Shown here piece after piece: positions 50,901-62,208 of a DNA stretch of 64,000 nt. Each line of letters starts with the position of its first letter. The first letter of the stretch is position 1. The position numbers and the translations under genes were made by a program. The notes beneath the pieces were generated by a model, which was given only the letters and a program-made list of their open reading frames with translations, was not told where the DNA came from and searched no databases. Origin of the DNA: Phycomyces blakesleeanus NRRL 1555(-) (Eukaryota; Mucoromycota; Mucoromycetes; Mucorales; Phycomycetaceae); contig NW_017265141.1 in the NCBI RefSeq assembly GCF_001638985.1, positions 1,481,001-1,545,000 of the forward strand, read 5' to 3'.

Positions 50901-51470
50901 AATGGGTGTGACAGCATGGTTATAAAATGTCAATGTGAGCCAAAATAAATAAATGAATTAAAAAAAAAAAAACTGAAAATATTTGTCCAATGAATTCAAT
51001 AACAAAAGAGACGTGTTCAACTTACTGATCGTCTAAAGAAAAGTATTATTATTAAATTTTCCTCTTTAAATAAATAAATAAATAATACCTCTACTTGCTA
51101 TATTAATATGTACAAATATGTATAAAATATAAAAATAAAACACAATTATGAGCCAACTACATTTGAAAGCAATTGTGATCTATTTACTTTCTTCATTTTA
51201 TTTGTAAGGGTTGCAGTTATTGCTTCTTGGCATTGTTGGTGTACAGTTGTTCTCGAATTTCATATACCCAATAACAGGTATCTAATGCACCGCGTGGAGA
51301 CCATGTAACATTTTGACTGAATCAAAAAGCAAGAAATGAATATTGAGAGCCATCTACACAATATGGCCTTTTGTATTAATAATATTCCAAGTGATTCAAG
51401 GAACCTAGCCATGTTTATTATTATTATTATTTTATATTTACAAATGCTGTTTATCAAATTTATCTAATCT
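47934..51470. other. Long spacer, no recognised gene
   Basis: About 3.5 kb of AT-rich sequence with AT, CA and TAT microsatellites. Short frames (for example 48965-49255 and 50325-50731) are low complexity or hydrophobic without motifs. Confidence 0.5.
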
Positions 51471-53255
51471 CTATGACTTTAACAGGATATCAATGTGACT
51501 TTTGCTCAATCTATTGCTGTCCTTCCATTCATCTCTTTGGTTCTCTTCTATCTGCCAGAGTCCATTCACCATCATTTCTCTTGACCCTAGTGCACCAGAC
51601 ACGACCAAGCTCTCTACTAACATCCGGCTATTCTCTACGCTCTCTGGTACACTCGTTCCAAAGTAGCTCTGACCAGTAACACTCATTCGATGGCTGTATG
51701 CTGTCTGGAGTGCATTGTGCAGCTCCCCCATCCGCTCTTCGTGCCCAAGAGTGTATTGAGGAAGACACTTGGGATTCAATGAGACCATCCCATGTGTAGG
51801 TCGATCTTTGATACCAAACAATACCCGGGCCACCTCTTGTGCATGTTTGAATACTAACTGGGGATCTAGTTGTTGGATCCGAGTGGTTCCAAAGATATTC
51901 TTCCATTGGTGTCCACCAAAGGCAGTGGTTATCTTGAAATGCGGTTCATGATCCTGATGTAAGAAATTGTTGGAATTGCAATCAACAGAAAGTGTACCAG
52001 GAACAGGACTCTTGTAGTCCGAATCTGGGTGCGGCAGCACAATACTATTGCCAGTGTAATTTGAGGCTGTAGATGGATAAGCAAGTCCGGCTACTGCAAC
52101 ATCCACACATGGAGTGCTGGTGAGATGTGGTAAAGGACAGCTGCTGGTCAATTCGTGGAGTGTTGCTGAAGGTAGAGCCGAAAGGACATGTTCAAAATGC
52201 ATGGTAGAACGAGATGTTGTGACCTACATATATAATTTGACTTAGAGACCAGGATCAAATAAATAAAAATAAAAATGACTTGCCTTGACATCGTTTTCTC
52301 CTACTGGGTCAATACGTTCCACACTCTCGTCCAAACGAACTTCCACATTCTCACATTGAGACAAGTAGGCAGACAATCTGTCAGGAAGCGTCTGGACTCC
52401 TTGTTTGAAACTGATTCCGGACCATTCATCAGCCTGCCCAAACCACACTGGATCGTCTCTTCTTGCTCTGGCTGCTAGTCCACGTTCCCGGAATCCTTCT
52501 CGACGGCGCCCACCGGTTCTGTAGTATCCTATGGTGACACTTCTGTATTCCTGCTCGAGATCGTAGAGTAAGGGCAAAACAGATCTGACCGATAGTGCCT
52601 TGATATCTCCTAGAACCATTCCCTGAACATATGGACCCACGATATTTAAGGCAACGTGCTGGTTGAATCGACGGCAAACAAAGTCGTAGATTGTTTCGTC
52701 TAATAGTCCTGCGTTCTTGACTACAAAGCATTCCCGCAGGATTGCCCTGAAGACGGACTTTGTGACTGGAGATTTGTCTTTCCACAGAGATGTCAGATGG
52801 GTAGGCAGTACATTGACCTGGTCTTTGTAGTAGATAGAACGTCCTTTTTCGATATAGTCTGAAGAATTTATTGTAAGCATCTCTTTTGTAAGACAGACGT
52901 CTTTAACCTACAGAAAGCAAAAATATATATATACTCATCATTACTCCCATCTTACTCATTGAATTCAATTTCTTTGTTGTTTTTGTTGTTGTACCATTTC
53001 TAGTAGCACGGCTCCACTGGTACCCCTTGGATTCATGATATGAGGACCACTTTCAAATAATACGCCTTTTTCATCTGCCACTGGAGCAGAAGAATGTAAT
53101 CCCGGAGGTACGCGGTTGCTTTTGAGCCATCCTCCTAGGTTACGGCTGCTTTCGATCAAGACGATTTTTGTGGTTCGTGGTGCAAAGCGAGCGAGATAAT
53201 AGGCGGCAGATAAACCAGATATACCGCCTCCAAGAACGGCGATAGAAGAAGCCAT
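51471..53255 (-). CDS. HEM14: Protoporphyrinogen oxidase (haem biosynthesis)
   Basis: A mitochondrial inner-membrane FAD enzyme that converts protoporphyrinogen IX to protoporphyrin IX, the step before ferrochelatase. Three exons (53255-52995, 52907-52284, 52223-51471) give 545 residues. The N-terminal dinucleotide motif is IAVLGGGISGLSAAYYLA, followed by SRNLGGWLKS and FESGPHIMNPRG. The central region holds FVCRRFNQHVALNIVGPYVQ GM and FKQGVQTLPDRLSAYL. The C-terminal FAD-binding part has VTGQSYFGTSVPESVENSR. Intron 2 is GC-AG (AAG|GCAAGT...TGTAG), because only that join preserves frame and sequence. No separate mitochondrial presequence is seen, as in other members. Confidence 0.94.
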
Positions 53256-54367
53256 TAATTAATTAATTAATCGATTGATTGGTATATTTATATTTGTTAT
53301 TGTTTAGTTGATAAAAAGAAATATCAAAGTTCAAGTCAAATGTATGTAAAAGAGAAATGCACTATTGCTTAGCTATGGCTGTTTATTTTAATACAAGTGA
53401 TGATATAATAGGAATTGAGTCCAATGCAACCCGGTGAGTCAAGCTTGAAAAAGACGTGAACATTCATCATTCCGTTTCTATTTAATGTCCGGCAGTGATT
53501 ATATGTAGAACCAAGCATATATAAATAAAATAAAATATACCACTAGTTTAGTATTCAAGATATCAACACACACACACACACACACAGGGACTTTCTTTTT
53601 TTGGTTTTTGGTTTTTGGTTTCTTTTAATCGAGCTGGGCATTATGCTATAAGCCCGTGGGAAGTATTGTGTGGCTTAATTATCAAAACAGAACCACCACC
53701 TACCAAAAATCACAAGAATCAATATGTGCTATTTGTTTCTTAGTGCTACACACACAAAGGCACACTGACTGTTTTACTATTACAGCCAAGTCAGTAGTGT
53801 CGTTTTGATTAGAACCAATTAATAAAGTTAAAAATAATATCATTTCATTGTGTTAATACTCAAGTGGTGAAGAGGGAGTTTAATTTGGTTCATTTTGATT
53901 TAAAGGCTATTAATTCACTACACCCTTTGTGAGGTTATGTGTATTAAATATAATTGATTTTCCAGTCTTTATGTCCAATACCAATATAACATTTGTGTGT
54001 GTGTGTATGTATGCATGTATGTAGGCTATGTATGTTATGTATGTTATGTGATGTATGGATGCGTAAGAACAAGACAGGAAACATGCCACCACATAGTGTG
54101 ATCTACGTCACTAGTTATTACGTGCGGTGTCTCAACCATCGCATCAGCTTGTATCAATTCCTCTCAGCTCCTTTACCTCCCCCCTTGCCTTTTTTTTTTC
54201 TTTCCTTTTTTTCTCTTCTAATATTCTCTTACATAGAACTCAAGATATTAACCCAACCTCTTTAACCCCCCTTTATTATAATTATTATTTCTGCTCTTAT
54301 TTAGAAACATACAGACTTAACCCCATCTTCTTTATTTTATTAAGCCAACCTTTCTTTTCTTTCTAGC

Positions 54368-54399
<32 letters not shown>

Positions 54400-54541
54400 T
54401 TCTATTAACACATTTTAAACCTACAAACCTACACCCATAAGCACACACACACATATATATATATAAATATAAAAAAAAACACTTTCTTTCTTTGATATAA
54501 AGCTATTTATATAGATATCCAAGTATTTCATCCACTTAGCA
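53256..54541. other. Divergent spacer between HEM14 and the 4E-T-like gene
   Basis: AT-rich sequence with CA (about 53568) and GT/TATG (about 53995-54060) runs and T/C-rich leader sequence before 54542. No gene is seen. Confidence 0.6.
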
Positions 54542-54805
54542 ATGGAACAAAAGGATATCTCTGACTCAAACGAGTCTTTGGTTGTGTGTGAGCAACCAGT
54601 TAAACATATAATTCGTTACTCAAAAGAAGATCTTCTTGCTCTCCATGACAGTCCACTCGTAACCAAGCCAGAAAACATGCCAGCCCTCGCGTCCTGGCTT
54701 GGGTAATTGTCATTCTGCATCAACAGAATGAATGATTTCTCAGAAACGTTTTTTCTTTCTTTCTCTCTTTCTCCTTCTTTATATACATATACATACATAC
54801 ATACA

Positions 54806-54836
<31 letters not shown>

Positions 54837-57800
54837 TTTTTATATATATTTCTTTTTCTTTTTAGTGACTTTGCTAATGCATCTGCACCTAAGAACATCC
54901 TAAACGGTACAAGTCCAGCACGTTCATCAGGTAGGATTTAACGCTTTTTTTTTAAAAAAAGAAACATTAAGCTACATTGTGGATCTCGGGAAAAAAAATA
55001 ACAACAGATACATATGATATGAATGAATAACAAGGGTTGACATTTCTTCTTCTTATTTTATAGACAAGAGTATTGTGCTTGGACCAACAAAAACCAACTT
55101 TGCGTCATCACTCTATGGGGGCCTCAAGCGCACCGATGAGAGCCCGAACACACAGTCGAAAGCATTGACATCCCAATCACCGTCTGCATCTCGTCACCGA
55201 CAAGTAATTGACATGCTGGTGCTGCCTTGCGGGAGCAGCCGCTGAAAAAATGATGTGATTCGCCTCTGCCATGTAGAATGACGAACCAAGGACACGAGAA
55301 ACGAACAAGGACCATCGGACACGTGGAGCTTTTGTCAACGAAAAGGGGTTCCACCAACGATCCGACAAGAACGAACGACGACCAGGCCACTACGCAACAT
55401 CTCCGTCCAATAACAACCGACGCCAGCAAGACCGCTATGGGGGAGACCGTCTTACGAACGATAAAACAAGGCGCGAATGTAAGTGCATATTATATATATA
55501 TACGGAAATCAAAAGTGAGAGGTGGAGTACACATACATACGTACATATGTACGTACGTATATACACACGCACGCACGCACAAATATATACATATACCCAT
55601 AAAAGGGAGTGCTGTGGTGAACAAGAGGGGGAGGGAGAGAAAGAAAGGGGGGGTTGTGGGTTTGCTGATACGTTTGTAGACACACGTGATCAGAGCCGCC
55701 AGCGACACACTCCAGCTCAAGAAGTGGTCTCGGAAAGGGTGCCAGAGTGGATGGACTACAGTCCAGAATCCAAGGAAGGACCTGCAAAAGATCCTGTTGA
55801 GTTTGCTAACGACCTCGAGGCGTGGAAATCGAGCATGAAACAGCGTGAACGAGTCCCTGATGAAGTGCCAGTAAAAATGACACAACAACAACACCATAAA
55901 CACCAACAGCAAGGTTGGGAAAAAAAGAAGGGGCGGGAGAGGGAGGGGGCTTTTCTTTTCTTTATTATAAGATTTTGAATATAGATACAGTTTACATGGT
56001 TTGATAATACTTGTGAAAATCGCTTGTAGAAATACCGTCGAAAGATATTCCAGTTGCAGCCCACGATGCCCTCATGGCAACATTCTTTGACGAAAATGTT
56101 TCGCCTAGTGTCCCACGAGAGTCTACCAAAGGATCACGTTTTGCTGAATTCTTTGCCAAACGTGAAGAAGCTCCAGTAGAACAATCACAAACTACTATCA
56201 TTGCCGCTGCCGCTGCCGCTGCCGCCACTACTACTACTGTTAATGCTACTGCTACCAGTAACACTAGTAATAATAGTAACACTAGTCACCCAGCAGGACA
56301 GCCGAGAACAATCAGTTTAAGTGATCTTTTCCAGGCCCCACCATCCTCAGAAGGAAAAGATGGAAAGCCAAGCCCAGCAGCTGTACGAATGCTGTCCGAG
56401 GCAGAAGTCATGCAGTCTCTTGGTGCTTCCAAGACTGGCGCTGAACCTGTAGTAGAAGATGCTATTGGATTTAGCCGTGTTCTCCAAATCCTATCTCAGC
56501 CAAAAGTAAACATTTTATTTTAGTTTTATTATTATTATTATTATTATTATGTTTGTATGTCGCTGCCGTGGTTAACCTTTATTGTTAGCCAACCGTTGGT
56601 CAACAGCAGCAAGTACAACAGCAGCAGCAACAGCAACATCAGCAACAACATCTGCAGCAGAACCAACATCAACATCAACAACAACAGCAGCAGCAGCAGC
56701 TACAGCAACAACAACAGCAGCAACAATTACAATTGCAGCAGCAAGAAATCAAAAATGTGCAAGTACAACAAGTACAGCCTACGGATGTTCAAGAGATTGA
56801 ACAGGCTATGACCAACATGTTCCGTAATGAAAAGATGGCGGCCTCGCATGCTCAAAATCAAAATCAAAATCAAAACCTGAACGCGAACCCGAACCCGAAC
56901 CAAAACATGAACCAAAACATGAATATAAACCAGAACCAGAACCACACTCATTCTTCTCGTGCCGGTCGCCCAGTGGACGGAGAGCGAAAGGCCAAGCCTA
57001 TGAACGGTCTGTTTGCAGGTAACCTCCCTACATCCGTGCTTCGCCACATGAGCAGTGCGCGCTCTACGGAAGGAAGGTCACCCAAGAGTGCAGTAAGGGT
57101 ACTAGGCGGTAACAATCTCAACCCAAATATGAATATGAATATGAGTATGAGTATGGCTGGCGGACACCACTCGCCCTCAATGTCTACCCCACCCAAGGCA
57201 GTTGCTGTACCGGTGATGCCTTCTTCACCCAACAATAGTGGATATCCTTACGGCGGCGGCGCTGTTGGCGTTGGAGGTGGCGGATTCCAACACCAACGCA
57301 TGGCCTTGTCAGCAGCCGGATACCCAGTCCCAACTGCCAACCACCCTTCGATTGATCCTTTAGTTTTTGGTGAAGGACGCCCGGGAATGCCATTGATGGT
57401 CCCTATACCATTTAATGCTGGTGCTGGCCAATCTTCTGCTCGCCAGGCCCCTCCACCTCCACCTCCCCCTCCACAACCACCAATGGAGCCATTTATGCCC
57501 CACATGATGCATCTTCCCATTCCTGGTCCACACCACCTCCATCATCATCCTCTGCCTCCTCATCTTCAATCTCAGGTCCCCCATCGCTACCCTCTTCAAC
57601 GCGATATGCTTCCTCCAGGAAATGATCCTTTCCGCATCAATCTCCCCAACGGAATGCACGGAATGACTAATGGTAATTAAAAAAAATGACTTCAGTTGTG
57701 AAGAAGGAAGGGGGTGGGGTTTGTCTAGTGAGATTTGTAAGCTAATGAATAACAACATTTTATATATATATCTATATATACACGCATCTACTTTTGCTTT

Positions 57801-57884
57801 TTTCTGCTTGTGCAACAAAAACAACAACAAATAGCAGGTCTTCCTCCCATGTATGCCAAGAATCAAGGCTGGGAACGCCAGTAA
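54542..57884 (+). CDS. eIF4E-binding protein, 4E-T-like
   Basis: The N-terminus carries a canonical eIF4E-binding motif YxxxxLPhi at residues 26-32 (RYSKEDLLALHDSPLV), followed by PENMPALASWL. This is the layout of 4E-T/EIF4ENIF1, which carries eIF4E into P-bodies and represses translation. Exons at 54542-54702, about 54866-54930, about 55063-55203, about 55251-55478, about 55680-55911, about 56030-56503, about 56588-57671 and 57839-57884 join in frame. The middle has VPEWMDYSPE, DALMATFFDENVSP and SRFAEFFAKREE, family-like short motifs. Low-complexity tracts follow: Ala, Gln (56600-56752), Asn-Gln, Met-Asn, and Pro runs. The last 15-residue exon ends YAKNQGWERQ. Most of the protein is probably disordered. 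Convergent with EFM4. Confidence 0.82.
54791..54834. repeat. ACAT tetranucleotide microsatellite, 11 copies
   Basis: Perfect array in the first intron of the 4E-T-like gene. Confidence 0.9.
56600..56752 (+). repeat. CAG/CAA tract encoding poly-glutamine
   Basis: Mixed CAG, CAA and CAT codons encode a Gln/His-rich tract of about 50 residues within the 4E-T-like protein. CAA interruptions make it less prone to slippage than pure CAG. Confidence 0.9.
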
Positions 57885-58152
57885 AAAAAAAACCAAGACC
57901 TATTTGTTCCAATTTTTTTTTAAATTTTTTTTTCCCAAACAAAAAGGAAAAATTGAAAAAAAAAATAATACAAGGAAATTAAAGTGTTAAAGTGTGGACA
58001 CATTTTTCTTCTTCTTCTATTGTGTGCATTTGATTGTTTGCATGTTTGGTATATAATATTCTTTTCTCTCTACCTCCATTTCTATCTATATTATTATGTT
58101 ATCACGATGATAATTGTTTCTTTCATATACACCCCTCCAAATTTTCATTTAT

Positions 58153-59067
58153 TTATTGTTTAAGAGGAGAAAATGCGACTGTACAAATCTTGGAACCTGT
58201 TTGGCCACCAAAGGAGAATGTGGGATACTTTACATGAGAATGGTATCTAAAGTCTGTGATAATGAAAAGAAGAAGAAGAAGAAGACGAAGAAGAGTTGAA
58301 TTTAAGTACTATATACATACTTCGATACTATTAGCATTCTATACACGTACATTGTTTGAAAGCTTCCTTGAGTTCTTCCATTGTCCAATTGCAGCTAGTG
58401 ATCAAGAATACACCGTCGGGCGAAATCATACGGTGGACAGCTTGGATGTAAAGCTCTCTAGGTCCGGCCTTGTTTTCCTTTTTAGCTTCCTCTTCCTCGG
58501 GATTGAGTGAGATAGCATCATAAGTGCCCTTGTCCAGGACGACCTGGTACAGCTTGTTGTCCTGACGCCATTCATCCGAGTTGAGGAAGTCAACTGCTTT
58601 GTATTCAATCGACTCAAGATCACGGTCCTTGGCAACAGACTTTGCCAGCACAATTGCTGACTCGGAGTAGTCGATACCAGTGAGGTTGCTGAAGCCTTCC
58701 TCAGACAGTGCAAGCAATAAATGACCATTTCCACAGCCAAGATCGATTACACTGCTGTTGGTGTCCTCTACATTATCTACTGCCCAGTCCACCATACGCT
58801 CTACGCTGTCCTCTCCGAACCTGTGATGGAATTAGGGGCGGGGAAGGACTTTTGATTCGATAGATCAATGTTGAGTGTTGTAAATCACTTGCCAGATCTC
58901 TCCAATGTCACCAAGTTCCTTAAAGTTGTCATTTTCACGATCGTACACATTGTCCCAGCTTAAGATATAAAAAAAATTGTTTATGAGTGGCTTTGCAGCT
59001 TTATCTATACACCTCAAACTCACTAGGACTTGGTGCCCAGTTTGGATGCTTCAAAATCTTTAGACAT
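58153..59067 (-). CDS. EFM4: Protein-lysine methyltransferase EFM4/METTL10 family
   Basis: Methylates a lysine on elongation factor eEF1A using S-adenosylmethionine; substrate by family. Four exons (59067-59024, 58958-58893, 58820-58347, 58246-58153) give 225 residues. MSKDFEASKLGTKSYWDNVY and FKELGDIGEIWFGEDSVERM form the conserved N-terminus. The SAM site is VIDLGCGNGHLLLALSEEGF, and VVLDKGTYDAISL marks the family. CNWTMEELKEAF leads into the last exon, which supplies YPTFSFGGQTGSKICTVAF, the family's usual C-terminus. Intron 2 is GC-AG (ATCTG|GCAAGT). A model ending at 58331 would lack the last 30 or so residues. Confidence 0.93.
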
Positions 59068-60039
59068 TTATGTATATGTATATATATATATATATGTTTG
59101 TATCAAGCAAGTAAGAAGTGAATAAGTGTTGATTCCTTTTTTTTTGCTCACGTGATATCGGAGATGTATTATATTGGAGATCTGTGTACCTTACTTTGGT
59201 GTAGCAGATAAAATTGTGTTTAATTTGAGGTCCTTATCCTTATCACACAATAGTCTTACATACAAGTTATACAATAAGTTTGATAGATTAGATAGTAATG
59301 GCAACTACAGGAGAAGGTGACAATTGGTTTTAGCTACACGGCCAGGAACAATATAAACGGATACTTTTTTTCCCTCTATTTACTAGGGCTATGACTAGGA
59401 GTGTGAAAATAAAAGGGTAAAGGGAGATTTTTTATTTTTATATATATAAAAAAAAGAATAAACTCCTGGTGTACAAACACACACCCATATACACATATAG
59501 ACTATACCGTACAATTCTTATTATTAATGAATTCGCACAGCAATTCCTCTTATTCTGTACAATTAATGGTTTAAAGTACGCTCACAACTTTATTCACCTA
59601 CAGAATGTGTGTCCGTGAATGTGGAACTCTGGAAAATATGGGTACAAATATTTTCTCAATTGCTTAATACTTGTAGTAAGATCTAAGCTTTATGATCCGG
59701 TATAAGGTCACAATATGTATTGGATCTTAATTGCACTGTTATAAAAAGAAAATACAGCCAAGGCCTTATGTAAAACATATTAATATATATAAATATATAG
59801 ATTTTCGTGTCGGAGATTAAATAATATTTACGTTGGAAAAATAAAATAAAAATAAAAAAAAAGGTACTTTGATTTAGGATGTGTGCTCAGGAACAACTTC
59901 AAGTTTCATTTCGTCACTTTTTTTTTTCTTTTTTTTTTCTTTTTTTATTTTATTATTCTTTTACTTTCCTTTAATTTCCTTTCCTTTATTCTACTTTACT
60001 TTACTTTCCTTTACTTCCCTTGTAACTTAAATCCAGTTT
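59068..60039. promoter_or_regulatory. Divergent spacer between EFM4 and the bZIP gene, with E-box
   Basis: 972 bp. CACGTGAT at 59149-59156 lies about 80 bp upstream of the EFM4 start, the same octamer as in the stomatin promoter. The bZIP side ends in a long T/C-rich tract (59918-60020), a common fungal core-promoter or leader feature. Confidence 0.5.
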
Positions 60040-61924
60040 ATGACTGATCTGGTAGAAGCACTCTTGGCAGTCAAACAAGAACCTCAACCTTCTTCAATGG
60101 GGGACGAGGATGTGATGACATATTTGAATGCAGATTATCTCTCAGCGGACCCACTCGACCATGGCTCGCCATTTTCAGACATGGCCTCCTCTTCATGCGA
60201 CACTGACCTCACAATGAACGAAATCAAACCCGATGAGTTACCATACAACCACCATGCATTCGAAGAAGCGCTTTCATTGGAATCCTATCCTTGGACAGCC
60301 ATGCCAGAGATGGACCCGTGTCTCCCTTCCGACTTTTTTGCCAACCTACCTTTTCTTTTCAACAACCAACAGCCTCACCACAACTATAACCAAAACCTTA
60401 ACCTCAACCATAATCTCAACCACAACCACAACCACACAGCCTACCCTGTCTCACCGTCATCTTCATCCTCCGATGGTGAGCAACCCAAAAAGAAACGAGG
60501 ACGAAAGAAGCGGCTGGCAATGATCAGTCCAAGCCCGCACCCTCCTCCGGCTATTGCTATCGCTCCTGCACCCGCAAAGCCGAGCAATCCCGTTCAGATT
60601 TTACCCACCCTGCGGGACGCATCACCTTCCTCCTCTTCCTCTTCCTCTTCCTCATTATCATCATCATTGTTGACCCAATCTAATTCTATTCACAATAAAT
60701 CACAGTCAGCCGCGGCAACGGCGATGGCGACATCAGCAGCAACGGGAGGAGGAACAGCAACAGGACCACCAACCCCAATGCCTCTGGATGCACAGAAAGC
60801 TGCAGCCCAGGCCAAGCGACAAGACAGATTGATCAAAAACAGAGCAGCTGCTTTACTGTCCCGCAAACGAAAGAGAGAACATATGAATACACTCGAGGAT
60901 CAAAATAAGGCCCTCGAGGCAGAAAATGAAATGTTGCGTACCCAGGTCAATCAATTGACCCAACGCGTCAGTCAGCTAGAAAAGGAAAAGGAACTTGACC
61001 TTCGTCGACGACCTGCTACACCCAGTAGTAGCCCATCTTCTTCACCAATCCAACACCCTAAAGCAACGACTGGCATGGTTTTTATGGTATTTTATCAGCA
61101 AACAGACGGAAAGAAAAATTAAACTATATAAAGTTCCAGAAAATTATTTACATTTCTTCTTCTTATTTATTTATTTTTTTTAAAAAAAATGTAGATTTTG
61201 CTCTTTTCATTTGCTGTGTTTAGTCTTCCATCTCATAGCAACAGTCTTTTGACAGTTGGTGGATCTCCTGGTGGGCAAGCTCCTTTACTAGCTCTCACAA
61301 GGTAAACCATTTATTTCTTTTTTTTAAAAAAAAAAAACTCCTGGTTTTATAACAAGTATTGATAAAGTTTAAAATTAATATTTATCAAATAGTACATCAC
61401 CATCGCCATCATCAAGTAGTATTAGTAGTAGTGGTGGTATTATCAGTGGTAGTGGTAGTAGTGGTAGTATTATCAATAGCGGTAGCGGTAGCGGTAGCGG
61501 TGGTGGTGGTGATAGTGACACGACAGATTTGATGATTGTGTCGCCTGTATTACCGACAGCAGAAGATTGGGCACTACAGACGCGATCAGATGACCACTTT
61601 GTCGACGTGGATTGGCCTGGTCCACACAAACACGTCTACTTTTATGCTGACACACTCACACGTTTTGGTCCAAATGTTCCACTCAGCCAATCGCCTGTCT
61701 TGTCACTTTTGTCTCCATTTACTAGTGAAACCAATGATCGTTACCTCCAGATCGATGTCAAGGTGCTTGGTTCTCGCGTCGTTCAAGGGCAATTGGATGC
61801 TCTGATGCATTGTCCTGCATCTGCAACTGAATCGCTTTTATCAAACTCAACCACGTTGGGCCGACGTAAGAAAGATGCGCGAAGACGCCATGCAGCACGT
61901 CAGTCTAGTCGAATTGTGATTTAA
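60040..61924 (+). CDS. bZIP transcription factor with predicted membrane segment (ATF6/CREB3-like layout)
   Basis: Three exons (60040-61086, 61195-61301, 61393-61924) give 561 residues. The N-terminal half is acidic and Ser/Asn/His-rich, an activation-domain style region, with a basic KKKRGRKKR cluster. The bZIP lies at about residues 253-320: basic region RLIKNRAAALLSRKRKREHM, then a leucine zipper. About 25 residues later the spliced join creates a hydrophobic stretch GMVFMILLFSFAVFSLPS (about residues 344-361). After it come a Ser/Gly-repeat linker and a C-terminal domain (WPGPHKHVYFYADTLTRFGP) that would be lumenal. If membrane-held, it would need proteolytic release, as ATF6 does. The donor GTATTT at 61087 was preferred to GTTTTT nine bases earlier. 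Confidence 0.85.
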
Positions 61925-62208
61925 GGAGACTAAATATATTTATATATATAATAACAAACAATAAAAAAAGCCCCTCTCCCAATTGGTTTTATCATATATA
62001 TACCCTACACACACATACACGTATATATATATATATAAATTCATGTTTATATTTATAAAATAAAATAAAATAAAGAGACCATGTACAAGAGGTTGTTGTT
62101 ATTTGTTTAAAAGATGAAAGAAGAAGAAGATATGGAAAGAATAATGACTATAATTTTTCTTTGTTTTGCTTTTGCTTGTTTGTTTGCTTGTTTGTTTGAT
62201 CGGTAGGC

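Noticed and set aside
55435..55912. Several minus-strand frames of 80-140 codons
   Set aside because: They lie opposite the 4E-T-like exons and their repeat-rich intron; no motifs and mutually overlapping.
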